This document shows, in pieces, positions 38,701 through 47,922 of a stretch of DNA of 64,000 bases (its first letter is position 1; every line of letters begins with the position of its first letter). Source of the stretch: Oscillatoria sp. SIO1A7 (GTDB taxonomy: Bacteria; Cyanobacteriota; Cyanobacteriia; Cyanobacteriales; Laspinemataceae); contig JAAHFN010000013.1 of the NCBI GenBank assembly GCA_010672965.1, forward strand, positions 61,739-125,738, in the 5' to 3' direction. A program made the translations under genes and the position numbers. A model generated the notes under the pieces. The model searched no databases, was not told the origin of the DNA, and saw nothing but the letters and a program-made list of their open reading frames with translations.

Positions 38701-41700
38701 TTACGTCCCCGCCAATGCCCCTAGTCGAAGAAGAATATATATCCCCTCGGGTAGCATCTACCTCTCCACCAGCGGTAATCCTCACTTGCCCGCCTGTTTC
38801 GGATCCGCTAGAGTTAATTGCACGACCATCAATACCGCTGCCTAAAGTAACGTCTCCTCCAATGTTGAGAGTTACGTTGCCTCCCGTTCCGGAGCTAGCA
38901 GAGGAATCTATCGTACCGGAGCCTATCTGAAAATTGCTCCCGGTTATAACCTCGATATTTCCGCCCACCGAGTTACCATTGGCAGCGATCGCCTCCGCAT
39001 CAATATTTCCTCCCACTGCTTCCAGGCTGACATTACCTCCATTCCCCTGCCCAGAAGCAGAGAAAATAATCCCGCCATTGATACTTCCGGAATTGCTGCT
39101 AATAGTAATATTGCCGCCTTCCTCTCCTCCGTAACTACCTATCGTTCCGCTATTAACGTCATTCGCAGCAGTGAAGATTACTTGTCCTCCCTTGCCTGCC
39201 ACTGCATCGGCGTCTATATTAATCAACTCCCCAACTAGAGTCCCGCCGACTTCTAAGTTCTCTGAACTTGGAGAACTTCCCGCTGTAGTATCTATCGCCC
39301 CGCTGCCGCTCGACAGGAAAACATCCCCGCCTTGTTTAGAGGTGCCTAAAGTAAAGGCTTGGATTAAACCCGTATTAATATCTCCTGCTGCAAGGATTGC
39401 TAAATTTCCAGCATCTCCAGCGACAGAATTGGTCGCCAAAATACCATCCGTAGCAGTTACGTCAACCGAACCCGCTTGGCTGGTAATGCTAATATCGCCG
39501 CCCCCGAAGTGGCCGATCGCATTAATATTGCCCGTCCTAGTATCGTCAAAAGCACTTAGCAGGACAGTGCCAGCTACGCCTCCATGAGAGAAAGACTCCA
39601 CAGAACCAACATTCAGGCTTCCCGTGGCAGTAGCATCTTCGCTATTGCTCTTGAGCAAAGAAGCATTAATCCTAATATCCCCGCCGCCGCCAAAGCCGTG
39701 AGAATCTATATCCTCAGCACTTATGCCCGCAGCGGCATTTAGGGTAATGTTTCCGCCGGTGCCTAGGTCTATATAAGATTCTAGGGAACCCGTGGCGATC
39801 GCTCCAAGCGAACTCTCTACCCGAATCTCTCCTCCAGACACTGTCCTATCGCCCAAAGAAAACACTTGGATGGAACCCGTTGCAATATCGCCTTCCGCCT
39901 CCAATCCAACATTGCCACCATTCCCCGCATCAGAATCAGCCGCCAGAGTTCCTCCTGCAGCATCAATTCCGCCAGTTTCGCTAACTATGCTAATAGTGCC
40001 GCCGCCGAGATAACCTCTAACGCTTCCTCCTTCAAAATCTATTTGACCATTTGCATTCAGACTTACCCTGCCAGCAACTCCCCCTACAGAATCAGATGCT
40101 ATTGTTTTTGCTGCTATGGTTCCGGTTTCGCTTGTCAGATCTATCTCTCCACCACCCAACAGCCCTGTCGAGTTAATATTATCTGTCGCAATATCTCCTA
40201 CAGCCTCAAGGATAATTTCACCGCCGACAGCCTCTGAAGAAGATGAGGTAATCTCTCCTGCCGTGACATCGATAGAACCGCCAGTAGCGGTAATGGTAAT
40301 TGCTCCGCCCCCTTCTTCCCCTGCAGCATTAATTTCTCCAGCAGAAACGATATCGCCTACTTGCGAGCGAACCGAAATCATGCCGCCATTTCCGGACTCG
40401 GAATCAGTTGATAGACCGCCGCCCAAATCTATCTTGCCTTGTTCGCTAGCAAGGCGAATTGCTACCCCACCAGACAACGATCGCGAGTTGATATCCCCGA
40501 CCTCAATGTTTCCGGGGGTTTCCACCGTAACGAAGCCAGCATATCCAGCATCGGAACCGGATTTTAGGAAACCGACTGCGATCGGCTCCGCCGCGCTCCT
40601 CAAGTTAATATCGCCCCCCTCCATATAGCCCCAAGCATTCACGTTCGCGATAGAAATGCTTGACTCGGAATATACCGTTACATTGCCTGCAGCACCGTCG
40701 GTCATAGAGAATGAGGAAACTTCCTGGGATGCGATCGGCCCGGAGCGGGCAAGGAGCAGAACATCCCCGCCCCCGGTGTTTCCGGATGCATCGATATTTC
40801 CCGTCTGAATGTTCTCGGCTTGCAAGCTAATATCTCCGCCCCCGTCCCGAGGAGAATTAGAACTTATCTTTTCGGTTTGGATAGAGCCATTGCGGCTCAA
40901 TATTGCCACTTCGGCGCCCCCCGACTCTCCCGAAGCGTTTATCTCCTCTTCCACGGTAATATTGAAATCCGTATCTAGGGAGATATTTCCAGCTTTGCCC
41001 CAATTAGAGCTAGAGCTTACCTCCCTAACCTCAATATCGCCCCTTTGGCTAACCAACTCTATCTGCCCGCCACCGGCAAATCCTTCGGTCTTAATTTCTC
41101 CTACCTCAATCCCGTTAAAAGCATTGAGAGTAGCGTCGCCACCCCGCCCCTCCCTAGAAACCGAATCTAATAAACTCGCATCGATCGGACCAAATTCGCT
41201 AGCTATATTAATATTACCGCTGCTCAAAAAACCATTTAATATAATGCCGCCAACGTTAATATCGTAACTTGCATCTAAAATAATATTACCTACGGTGCCT
41301 TGGCCAGAATAAGCATTAATAAACTCTGCTCTTATACCGCCATTGGGACTTGAGATAGCAATCTCGCCCGTCCCTTGTGACCCGTCCGTGCTAATAATCC
41401 CAACGCTAGTATCCGCATCCGCCTCAAAGCTAACATTTCCAGCCTTTCCCAGTTGGGAAACAGACTCTATTATTCCTATTGTTAGCTCTCCATTATCGGT
41501 GCTTATGGTAATATTGCCGCTGTCTGCCTCTCCAAGTAATATAATCCCCGCTAGAGAAACCCCTGTCGGTGCATCCAGATAGATATTCCCAGTGCCGCCC
41601 AGCTCGGAATCCGATCGCACAAAACCAGCAATGTCAATACTGCCGTTTTCGCTCGACACGTTAATATCGCCGCTGGAGGATACGCTCCCTGAGCGGACAG

Positions 41701-43288
41701 ACCTAATCTTAATATCTCCTCCCGCCTCAAAGGCGATATTCCCTCGGATGTCGGGTATTTCTTCTGGTTCGGCGGCAATATCCTCTCCCGCATCGGCCGC
41801 TTTTTCGCTAGCTACGGATTCGCTGGTCTCGGACATATCTACAGAAGAACTTTCCCCCTCTTCAGCGGGGTTATTATCGACTGTAGAAATAGAAGTAACG
41901 CTCCCCTCTATATCAATCCTACCTTCGACGCTCGATACGCGAATCTCTCCACCTCGCGTTCCTTGGGACTCGATCGAGGCAACCTCGATATCCTCAAAGG
42001 CATTTAAGGTTATATTCCCAGCGGCTCCCTCTGAGGAAGAGGACTCCAGAGTACCGGCAGCGATCGCTCCCTCCCTGCTGCGAACCCCAATCATTCCCCC
42101 TCCAGCAGGTCCGCTAGCACCGACATCCCCGAGCTTAATGTCTTCTCGGGCATTTAAGCTTACATTGCCGCTACTTCCCGTTTGTGCCGCAGCACTTAGC
42201 TCGGCCAAGCCAGCTTCTATACCGCCGCCGCTCCCGAGCAGAATATTCCCCGCATCTCCCAGGTCGGCATTGGTTTTTATTGCTCCTATTATGGCTATAT
42301 CGCCTTCTGCAACCGTCACCAACAAGGGTGCTTCGCCGTTTGTATTCGGGTTTCCCTGGCTTGATGTAGATTCTGCAACCCGATCGGGATCCATGCCGGA
42401 CCCCTTCAGAAATATCTCGCCACTTTCATTGACAAACACCTTGTTAGCATGACCTAACTCCCTTCCCCCTGCGAGCAAGCTAGGCAAAGAGGGAATTGAC
42501 AAGGGAGCCGAAACCAGTCCTGGGCTGTTTGCGCTTGTCAAGGTTTCGATTTCTAAACTCAGCAGGTGCCCTTCTTGGCCAATACGAACCAGATTTTCCC
42601 CGGGAACTGCTGCGATCGTAATATTTCCTCCCGGCGCTGACAGTACCCCGGTATTGATAACCGTACCTCCCAATAAGGTCAGATTATGCCCTGTAGCTCC
42701 AATTAAATTGCCTTCATTGACAATTGCTCCTGCTTGGGTCGCCGTCCAGGCAAAATTTCTGGGAGTTCCTACCAGGGAAGCGTAATCATTGTTGCCAATA
42801 ACATTTAACCAGTTGTTGTCAAAGCCCACACCCGTAGCGGTCGTCGCCGTAAAGTCTCCAGTCACGTTCAGGGCAGCACTCGTGCCAAATAATATCCCAG
42901 ACGGATTGATTAGAAACAGATTGGACTGGGCTCCGGTTACCTGGACTAAGCCATTAATATATGAAGCGTTGCCACCTACTACCCGACCCAGGATGTTGCG
43001 GATTCCCGGGCTTGAGACAAAGTTTGCAATCTGGCCTTCTCCCAGCCCAAACTCCTGAAAACTGTGAAACAAGTTTTCCCTGTTTCCCGAGAGCGTGCCA
43101 TTCTCTATGTTAAATTGATTGTTATCAACCTTATTAACAACTGTGTTCGTGCCGTCCTCTGCTGGAGTTATTGGTTGGGATTGAGCTATAAGGGGTGCCC
43201 CAAGGCCGAGTGGGAGGAACCCCAAGGCTCCTGCAAGAGCCCAAAAAAATAGCATCCAAGGACTCCTATACCCCACAACTGGTTTCAT
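35783..43288 (-). CDS. Two-partner-secretion haemagglutinin-type protein with C-terminal CHAT protease domain
   Basis: 2501 codons; GGAG lies about 10 bases before ATG. Residues 1-36 look like a signal peptide ending LIAQS. Residues 40-170 are a TPS/haemagglutination-activity domain (GTNTVVN, FHSFQEFGLGEG, INGLVQVTGAQSNLFLINPSGILFG written in part), the secretion signal for a TpsB pore. Residues 260-1650 are dozens of short beta-helix-type repeats (GNITLNAxxDIxxGxIxSxGxxGG). Residues 1680-2130 are a Ser/Asn/Glu-rich linker with eight SADNG copies. Residues about 2130-2501 form a CHAT domain; the catalytic His is in VHLATH and the Cys in LSACRTA. CHAT is a caspase-like protease fold. No TpsB gene is in the window. 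Cyanobacterial TPS-CHAT fusions are known from genomes; their substrate is not. Confidence 0.9.
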   Translation of the reverse strand: MKPVVGYRSPWMLFFWALAGALGFLPLGLGAPLIAQSQPITPAEDGTNTVVNKVDNNQFNIENGTLSGNRENLFHSFQEFGLGEGQIANFVSSPGIRNILGRVVGGNASYINGLVQVTGAQSNLFLINPSGILFGTSAALNVTGDFTATTATGVGFDNNWLNVIGNNDYASLVGTPRNFAWTATQAGAIVNEGNLIGATGHNLTLLGGTVINTGVLSAPGGNITIAAVPGENLVRIGQEGHLLSLEIETLTSANSPGLVSAPLSIPSLPSLLAGGRELGHANKVFVNESGEIFLKGSGMDPDRVAESTSSQGNPNTNGEAPLLVTVAEGDIAIIGAIKTNADLGDAGNILLGSGGGIEAGLAELSAAAQTGSSGNVSLNAREDIKLGDVGASGPAGGGMIGVRSREGAIAAGTLESSSSEGAAGNITLNAFEDIEVASIESQGTRGGEIRVSSVEGRIDIEGSVTSISTVDNNPAEEGESSSVDMSETSESVASEKAADAGEDIAAEPEEIPDIRGNIAFEAGGDIKIRSVRSGSVSSSGDINVSSENGSIDIAGFVRSDSELGGTGNIYLDAPTGVSLAGIILLGEADSGNITISTDNGELTIGIIESVSQLGKAGNVSFEADADTSVGIISTDGSQGTGEIAISSPNGGIRAEFINAYSGQGTVGNIILDASYDINVGGIILNGFLSSGNINIASEFGPIDASLLDSVSREGRGGDATLNAFNGIEVGEIKTEGFAGGGQIELVSQRGDIEVREVSSSSNWGKAGNISLDTDFNITVEEEINASGESGGAEVAILSRNGSIQTEKISSNSPRDGGGDISLQAENIQTGNIDASGNTGGGDVLLLARSGPIASQEVSSFSMTDGAAGNVTVYSESSISIANVNAWGYMEGGDINLRSAAEPIAVGFLKSGSDAGYAGFVTVETPGNIEVGDINSRSLSGGVAIRLASEQGKIDLGGGLSTDSESGNGGMISVRSQVGDIVSAGEINAAGEEGGGAITITATGGSIDVTAGEITSSSSEAVGGEIILEAVGDIATDNINSTGLLGGGEIDLTSETGTIAAKTIASDSVGGVAGRVSLNANGQIDFEGGSVRGYLGGGTISIVSETGGIDAAGGTLAADSDAGNGGNVGLEAEGDIATGSIQVFSLGDRTVSGGEIRVESSLGAIATGSLESYIDLGTGGNITLNAAAGISAEDIDSHGFGGGGDIRINASLLKSNSEDATATGSLNVGSVESFSHGGVAGTVLLSAFDDTRTGNINAIGHFGGGDISITSQAGSVDVTATDGILATNSVAGDAGNLAILAAGDINTGLIQAFTLGTSKQGGDVFLSSGSGAIDTTAGSSPSSENLEVGGTLVGELINIDADAVAGKGGQVIFTAANDVNSGTIGSYGGEEGGNITISSNSGSINGGIIFSASGQGNGGNVSLEAVGGNIDAEAIAANGNSVGGNIEVITGSNFQIGSGTIDSSASSGTGGNVTLNIGGDVTLGSGIDGRAINSSGSETGGQVRITAGGEVDATRGDIYSSSTRGIGGDVTIEAQGHVATASVRTDGASGGGRITIFSASENSIDVQGNLQSNSLSGVGGAISLRSNGRISTGNISSVGESESGDVEIASDSGSISTGKIETTSASGRSGEIALNQFRTEGNIQSAEVTTNENGQQQSRVTNAEGVEILANGNTGETTETEPSGSSSEDENSTNIEEEPTQQQEEVEESNTGAEAVEPTSTDSSGETGGSANNPEDASSSSGGSENANSQVQNTSETEASSENSLEDSQTIDTVSASQSETGITSGANQSSADNGSADNGSADNGSADNGSADNGSADNGSADNGSADNGSETPGNESLVADNPGNEVQRSTNNEDNSEDLEQALETDMTQVLVVEGDLSATGSASGVSGNASSSVAIAGFDASETQEEAGGRGTSGFVLPEDASTEIVERNNSFVSEDEAGNINSELASSFDSNVLLETGINGGASQSVLDIGSSAAVSLPNAVDENAAIASGVGAEVSLLENSSATNSNGINTSGGEIFSSNISGEGSQGSSGELPRANAAESGGEVRGVDSSELQESNGSDGAIASAESSLGLGDRQEAGNSSANNPSSLAPSGIAILEQNREREFADYFGADLSGLRRTQSVREALVDITQQTGNKSAVIYVTALPDRLELIVFTGAEQPIRRTSASGREELLEVVQQLRGELTNPRRRNSNSYLSLSEQLYKWVIAPIEEDLEVAGIDTLLFSMDAGLRGLPVAALHDGKEFLVEKYSLSLIPSISLVDTRYRSLEDARVLAMGVSIFEEQDPLPAVPVELKAIATDLWPGKILINEEFTRENLIQQRESYPYQIVHLATHSFFTQGVEDSSYIQLWGREQLQLDSLRELGWHNPPVELLVLSACRTALGDEQAELGFAGLAVQAGVKTALASLWYVNDQGTLGLMTEFYSQLAATLENARPSIKAEALRQAQIAMIRGQVRLSGGQLRLSKSLDGVPLPPSLARLGNQDLSHPYYWSSFTMIGSPW
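37802..37921 (-). repeat. Perfect 15-bp tandem repeat, eight copies, coding (SADNG)8
   Basis: Eight exact copies of a 15-bp unit (GCCATTATCCGCAGA on the + strand), in frame in the linker before the CHAT domain. Perfect identity points to recent slippage, so copy number probably varies between strains without shifting the frame. Confidence 0.95.
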
Positions 43289-43852
43289 CAGCCTTGGCTC
43301 CTGATTTATAATAATACAACCCTATTTTTTATCTTGCGATTATTCTATCTTTTTCTTTGATTTATGGCAATATTTTCGATAGAAAATCCATGTTTTCACC
43401 GATACTACGGAACCCAGCCACCTCTTGTATCCAAAAATATACTAACTCGGCCAGGGTCATAGGGGAGTTATGCTCCACAGTTCTATCTTATACCAAAAAT
43501 CCCTAATTCTTTTGTGAGGTGCGATCCCCATCATTGGTCACGCCCTACAATATTAGTATTTAGCACTACACAAATAAGCGCTTGACATTTATAAATGCTC
43601 GTTCCTTAGTCAGAGAGGACTTTTGACTTTTGAATGCATGACTTTTGACTTGCGCGTAGCGCTATATTGCACTACCAAGACGGCGAACGGACGTTCTTGT
43701 TCGTAGGGGCGTTTCGCGCTATGCCCGTTCCTCGGTCCTGCTACGCTCCCCGCGATATGAAAGGATCGAGGATTGCCCTCGCAAGAAGAGCATATGGCAT
43801 TCGCCCTTAAAAACTGGAATATCGCTTGTAATATCGAGGTTAACTGGGATTC

Positions 43853-43992
43853 TATAGCGGTTCTCAAATTGATGTTAAGTTTCTGGGGCGAAGCAACGAG
43901 AGTACTGAAATTACCGTTCGGAGCTAAGAGATGGTCTCGGGGATGCTGTCGCCCTACGGAATGTAAATTACACTTATTTGAGAAATGCTATA
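43853..43992. mobile_element. MITE-like element, family A copy 1 (140 bp)
   Basis: Starts TATAGCGGTTCTCAAATTG and ends ATTTGAGAAATGCTATA, imperfect terminal inverted repeats. The interior (GTTTCTGGGGCGAAGCA, GTTCGGAGC, GGATGCTGTCGCCC) matches the copy at 50005-50142. It encodes no protein, so it would depend on a transposase elsewhere. Confidence 0.7.
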
Positions 43993-44147
43993 GCAGTTCC
44001 AGAGGGGAGCATTTCAATTTTGTAATAGTGTCTTGTCGGTCCTGTAGGTTGGGTTGAGGCACGAAACCCAACCATGACCCTCTAGTTGGGTTTCGTTCCT
44101 CAACCCAACCTACAACTTATTTGAGAAATGCTATAGCAGTTCCAGAG
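43972..44147. repeat. 33-bp direct repeats (43972-44004 and 44115-44147) bracketing a palindrome
   Basis: The sequence beginning ACTTATTTGAGAAATGC and ending TTCCAGAG is exact in both positions. The first copy overlaps the right end of the family A element, so the second copy is a duplicated element end. Confidence 0.7.
44044..44113. repeat. 70-bp palindromic element (GTAGGTTGGGTT type)
   Basis: Left arm GTAGGTTGGGTTGAGG then CGAAACCCAACC; the right arm is its reverse complement, ending CAACCCAACCTAC, around a short centre. It can form a long hairpin. The GTTGGGTTTCG core also appears near 50570 and 35550. This kind of palindrome is common between cyanobacterial genes. Confidence 0.75.
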
Positions 44148-44813
44148 TTGCTTGTCCGTGGCGAGTTCGGTTATTGCACTGCCCCTCGCTAGCAATAACC
44201 GAACTCATTAGCTCTTGATTTTAGATAGACTTATGTTTAATATTTTTATAGTGAGTTGCTAATTAACAACATAATTAGCCATATATATGTGCCATATTAG
44301 GAGATTTCTGGTAATAAAAGTACCTTATGGATCGGAGCGCTTCGGCCCCCTCTCGGGAGGTTGGGGGTGGGTACTGTGACTGGTAGGGTGTTGATTCTGA
44401 GGGGTTGTCACAAAAAACGGTGACAACCGGTATCGTTCCCAATTGAAACCCGAATCCAGAGTTCCCGTAGGACTTTCCACCTCCCGAAAGCGGTCGGGAA
44501 ATAGTATGAAGTTTCCCTACACCCCACACCGTAGGCGGCCCCACACCCCACACCCGCTTGTTAGGGGTGGGTGGAGGGGAAGCGGTATTTTCTTTTCCAG
44601 AAGTCTCCTTATATAGATGCCGTCCGTAAGAGCCCCCTTGAGTTTCCCCTGGGGAGCTAGGATTGGGCAAAGTTAGGGAAAAAACTAGAAAGACTTGGGT
44701 GCGATCGCGCGCAGGAACCAATAGGGAGCAACAATAATTGATAGCGCTACTAAATTTATAGGTCAAAAACTAGAAAAACCTAGAAAAATCTTGAAGCCAG
44801 AGGAGGCTGGTTA

Positions 44814-45815
44814 ATGGCTGCGACAGACTTCAAAGACTATTACTCTATTTTAGGATTACAAAAAAGTGCCACTGCTGACGAAATCAAAAAGGCTTACCGT
44901 AAACTAGCTAGGAAATATCACCCAGATATGAACCCTGGCAATAGGCAAGCAGAGACTCGTTTTAAGGAAATTGGCGAAGCTTACGAAGTTTTAGGGGATT
45001 CGGATAAACGTCGCAAGTACGACCAGTTTGGCCAATACTGGAAGCAAGCTGGTGTAGGGGCTCCGGGAAGAAACCCGGGCGCTAATGTCGATTTTGGGGG
45101 CTTTGACTTCAGCCAGTTTAGCAGTTTTGAGGAATTTATTAACGAGTTGCTCGGTCGCGTTGGCAACAGTGGCAGTCGCAGCACCGGAAACTGGAATTAC
45201 CGCACTAACACCGGGGGGGCAACTGGATTTAGCGGCTTTGAAGATTTTGCTGGCTACAGGGATTCTGCTTCTGCAAGTTCGGCGGATACAGAGGGACAGA
45301 TCTCTCTCACTTTGTCCGAGGCTTTTAGCGGCAGCATAAAGCGCTTGACTTTGGGCAGCGAAAGTATTGAAGTGCGAATTCCTCCTGGCGCTAAGCCGGG
45401 AAGTCGCATTCGCGTTCGCGGCAAAGGTCAGGTCAATCCCTACAACCGCCAGCGAGGAGATTTATACCTTAAAGTCGAAATCCAATCCCACCAGTTTTTT
45501 CAGTTTGAAGGAGATAATCTAATCTGCGAAGTGGCGATCGCTCCCGATGAAGCAGTTCTAGGGGCTCAAATAGACGTACCCACTCCCGATGGCACGGTAA
45601 CAATTAATGTACCCCCTGGAATTCGTTCCGGCCAATCCCTGCGACTGCGAGGCAAGGGCTGGCCGCAACCCAAAGGCGGACGTACCGACCAGTTGGTAAA
45701 AATTCAGATTGTGGCTCCGAAGGATATTAGCCAAGTGGAGCGAGAATGCTATGAGAAAATCCGAGCTTCTCGCAGCTATGACCCTCGCCGCAATTTGCAG
45801 TACGTTCGACTATAA
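44814..45815 (+). CDS. dnaJ: DnaJ-type co-chaperone without zinc finger (type II / CbpA-like)
   Basis: 333 codons, with AGAGGAGG about 10 bases before ATG. Residues 6-72 are a J domain ([23 protein letters not shown] at KYHPDMNPG), which stimulates the ATPase of DnaK. Residues 75-160 are a Gly/Phe-rich linker. Residues 165-325 are the DnaJ C-terminal substrate-binding region ([18 protein letters not shown]). The four CxxCxGxG zinc motifs of canonical DnaJ are absent, so it is the short cyanobacterial class. Cytosolic protein folding. Upstream lies a repeat-rich spacer; downstream the redoxin gene is convergent. Confidence 0.92.
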   Translation: MAATDFKDYYSILGLQKSATADEIKKAYRKLARKYHPDMNPGNRQAETRFKEIGEAYEVLGDSDKRRKYDQFGQYWKQAGVGAPGRNPGANVDFGGFDFSQFSSFEEFINELLGRVGNSGSRSTGNWNYRTNTGGATGFSGFEDFAGYRDSASASSADTEGQISLTLSEAFSGSIKRLTLGSESIEVRIPPGAKPGSRIRVRGKGQVNPYNRQRGDLYLKVEIQSHQFFQFEGDNLICEVAIAPDEAVLGAQIDVPTPDGTVTINVPPGIRSGQSLRLRGKGWPQPKGGRTDQLVKIQIVAPKDISQVERECYEKIRASRSYDPRRNLQYVRL

Positions 45816-46042
45816 AATAGTGGGCATTGGGCATGGGGCATGTTCGCATTGTGCCGGCCTTGCCCTTACCGCAAGGTAAGTAAAATCATGGGCATTGGGC
45901 ATTGGGCATGTTCGCATTGGGAAAGGATTATTATGTGCCAGCGCTGTCCTTCCCGCAGAAGCTATGAAGGGAAGGACGGAATCATTAATTTTTCATCCTT
46001 CATTCTTCATCCAATGCGAACATGCCCAATGCGAACATGCCC
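45816..46042. repeat. GGGCATTGGGCAT repeats and inverted counterpart between convergent genes
   Basis: Tandem GGGCATTGGGCATG and GTTCGCATTG units (45823-45920) face their reverse complements (CCAATGCGAACATGCCC, 46010-46048). The region can fold into large hairpins and may act as a two-way terminator. The right arm extends into the 3' end of the neighbouring gene. No gene seen. Confidence 0.55.
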
Positions 46043-46579
46043 CTATCCCAATTCTGCTAGCAATCTCTCCACGCTGGCATTATGGTCTAAGAACGAAAAT
46101 AAATGGACGAACTGAAGTTTCCCGCTTTTGTCGAGGATAAACTGAGCGGGTAAGGGAGCGCCGAGGGATTGACCAGTGCCATAACGGCGAAATACCTGAC
46201 AGCTAGGGTCGCTCAGAAGGGGCATTTTTAGTCCCAAATCCCTTACAACAATTTTGCTCTGCGCCTCATCGGTACTGGTAACCATTAATACCTCAGCCCC
46301 TTTTTCCACAAATTTCTCGTAGTTTTCATTCAGAGCCAAAATGTGGGGGAAGCAAAAAGGGCAGTATTGCTTTTCAGTAAAGATGCGAGTCAAGGCCAGA
46401 ATTACTGGTTGCTTCCCTCTATAATCCGATAATTGACAAGAGCGATCGTTTGTTATATCCGGCAGTTCAAAGTTAGGGGTTCCTACTCCCAGATACAGTT
46501 TATTATAAGCGGGTATTGGTAAAAAGTTGTCCGCAAACCGCTTATTAAATAAACCTCTAAAGTCAGTGGAGGTTAGCAT
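46043..46579 (-). CDS. Peroxiredoxin-like (AhpC/TSA-redoxin fold) protein with CPFC motif
   Basis: 178 codons from ATG at 46579; the 17 residues upstream of it in the same frame are derived from a repeat and are left out. The thioredoxin fold is visible: GTPNFELPDITNDRSCQLSDYRGK, then LALTRIFTEKQYCPFCFPH with a CPFC motif at the position of the peroxidatic cysteine, then LLSDPSCQVFRRYG and FILDKSGKLQFVH. Such proteins reduce peroxides or disulfides with thioredoxin or a similar donor. The CxxC arrangement differs from the FVCP of the 2-Cys enzyme next door. Same strand as the 2-Cys gene but 167 bp downstream of it, so the two may be coexpressed. Exact substrate unknown. Confidence 0.85.
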   Translation of the reverse strand: MLTSTDFRGLFNKRFADNFLPIPAYNKLYLGVGTPNFELPDITNDRSCQLSDYRGKQPVILALTRIFTEKQYCPFCFPHILALNENYEKFVEKGAEVLMVTSTDEAQSKIVVRDLGLKMPLLSDPSCQVFRRYGTGQSLGAPLPAQFILDKSGKLQFVHLFSFLDHNASVERLLAELG

Positions 46580-46746
46580 TATATTTTTTAGGGTGTGGGG
46601 TTTGGGGGAGACATGGGGACATTGGGACATGGGGGAGAGTTTCGAGTTTTGAGTTCTAAATTTTTAGTTCCCAATCCTTAACCTAAAACTCAAAACTCAA
46701 AACTCAAAACTATCCTCAATGCCCAATGCCCTTCGGTCCTAATTAT

Positions 46747-47346
46747 TTAGACGGCAGCAAAGAATTCCTTGGACTTGACTGGATCGGGATTCATGGTCTT
46801 ATCTCCAGGAGTCCAGCCAGCAGGACATACTTCGTCGGGGTGGCTCTGGACGTACTGAATAGCTTGCAAGGTTCGCAGAGCCTCGTCAACGTTGCGACCA
46901 AAGGCCAGATTATTGACAGTTGCGTGCTGGATAATCCCTTCCTTATCAATAATAAACAAACCGCGCAAGGCTATTCCTGCTTCTGGGTCTAGGACATTGT
47001 AAGCAGCGCTAATTTCTTTTTTGATATCCGAGACTAGGGGATAATTTAGATCGCCCACGCCGCCGGATTTGCGATCGGTTTGGATCCAGGCCAAGTGAGA
47101 AAACTCACTATCAACGGAAACGCCGAGAATTTCAGTGCCGAGTTTGCTGAATTCTTCGTAGCGATCGCTAAAGGCTGTAATTTCCGTAGGACAAACGAAG
47201 GTAAAGTCCAGAGGATAAAAGAATAAGACCACATATTTGCCTTGATACTCGGACAGTTTAATGGTCTGGAATTCTTGATCCACCACAGCAGTTGCTGTAA
47301 AATCTGGGGCCTGTTGCCCAACCCGGATACATCCTTCTTGAGTCAT
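46747..47346 (-). CDS. Typical 2-Cys peroxiredoxin
   Basis: 199 codons, GGAG nine bases before [13 protein letters not shown] and [18 protein letters not shown] contain the peroxidatic cysteine (about residue 51). The resolving cysteine is in [10 protein letters not shown] (about residue 172). [18 protein letters not shown] corresponds to the GG-containing loop and [19 protein letters not shown] to the C-terminal region of sensitive 2-Cys enzymes. It reduces hydrogen peroxide and alkyl hydroperoxides with thioredoxin as donor and protects the photosynthetic machinery. Full length and intact. The name varies between cyanobacteria, so no symbol is given. Confidence 0.95.
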   Translation of the reverse strand: MTQEGCIRVGQQAPDFTATAVVDQEFQTIKLSEYQGKYVVLFFYPLDFTFVCPTEITAFSDRYEEFSKLGTEILGVSVDSEFSHLAWIQTDRKSGGVGDLNYPLVSDIKKEISAAYNVLDPEAGIALRGLFIIDKEGIIQHATVNNLAFGRNVDEALRTLQAIQYVQSHPDEVCPAGWTPGDKTMNPDPVKSKEFFAAV

Positions 47347-47922
47347 CGCTATTTTCTCCTTTAGTGAGGGTCGATTTATTCGCGATCGCGGGTCATGTCT
47401 CCAGAGACATAAGCGCGCCGGCCGCGACTGGTTCGTTAAGAACTATTACAAGAATATCATAATCATAACGATTGCGAGATTGTGAGTAAACTTGTTGGGG
47501 GAATGGGGGAATTGGACAAAAAAGCTATCGGCCTATGCGCTCAAAGCGCAGGCTGCACTCTTCTGCTTTTAGCTGGCTGCTGAGCGCTGAGAGCTGACCG
47601 CTGAGAGCTCTTCTGGGAATTGGGCATCGGGCACCTGCATTGAGTACCTCGATCTTATTTTTTAACTTGAAATAGGACTTACGCAAATTGCCAAATATAA
47701 CTCTATATATAGAGTAGGGTGCGCAAGAAGCACCTTACAAATAGAGTCTGTGCGTAAGTCCTATTGAAACTTAAAACATTAGTCTTAAAACTTGAAACTT
47801 TTCCGATGCCGCCTTCCCCAGCCGGAACAGCTTATGTTGTAAAGCGTCTTCCCCAATATAGGACCCTCGCTTCTAGCAAAACTCGCAAATCCAAAATTTA
47901 ACAGATATTTGGTAACGAAAAT
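47347..47922. other. Divergent spacer with a palindrome and a MITE-like element
   Basis: Near the peroxiredoxin gene there is a GCGATCGC site and a short palindrome ATGTCTC-CA-GAGACAT (47395-47410), then an A/T-rich stretch (47443-47475) likely to hold its promoter. Further right are ctgaGAGCTgaccGCTGAGAGCTC-like repeats (about 47580-47612), a 95-bp inverted-repeat element, and the upstream region of the next gene. No gene seen. Confidence 0.45.
47671..47765. mobile_element. MITE-like element, family B copy 1 (95 bp)
   Basis: Ends are perfect inverted repeats: AATAGGACTTACGCA on the left, TGCGTAAGTCCTATT on the right. The inside holds TATATATAGAGTAGGGTGCG and no gene. A related copy of 96 bp lies at 52281-52376. 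Confidence 0.7.

Larger units (their letters stand above)
43289..44813. other. 1.5-kb gene-free spacer made of dispersed repeats
   Basis: No credible gene. It holds a GTAGGGGCGTTTCGCG-type hairpin scrap near 43703, an 18-bp motif CATATGGCATTCGCCCTT (43791-43808) shared with the ctpA upstream region, a 140-bp inverted-repeat element, a 33-bp direct repeat flanking a palindrome, and short CACACCCCACACC runs (about 44515-44560). Open frames through it are repeat artefacts. The promoter of dnaJ must lie in its right end. Confidence 0.6.

Noticed and set aside
37745..42452. Several long + strand frames opposite the TPS-CHAT gene, the longest 286 codons
   Set aside because: They mirror the Gly/Ser-rich repeats of the real gene on the other strand, and have biased composition with no protein features.
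44275..44766. 163-codon minus-strand frame before dnaJ
   Set aside because: Runs through heptamers and hairpins, with proline/glycine-rich nonsense sequence.
46580..46630. Longer start for the peroxiredoxin-like gene
   Set aside because: The extra residues come from a GGGGACATGGGGAC-type repeat; family proteins start near MLTSTDF.
47443..47475. Possible Fur/PerR-type operator upstream of the 2-Cys peroxiredoxin
   Set aside because: The stretch around ATATCATAATCATAACG is A/T-rich but not a clear inverted repeat; a DNA-binding assay or motif scan would be needed.
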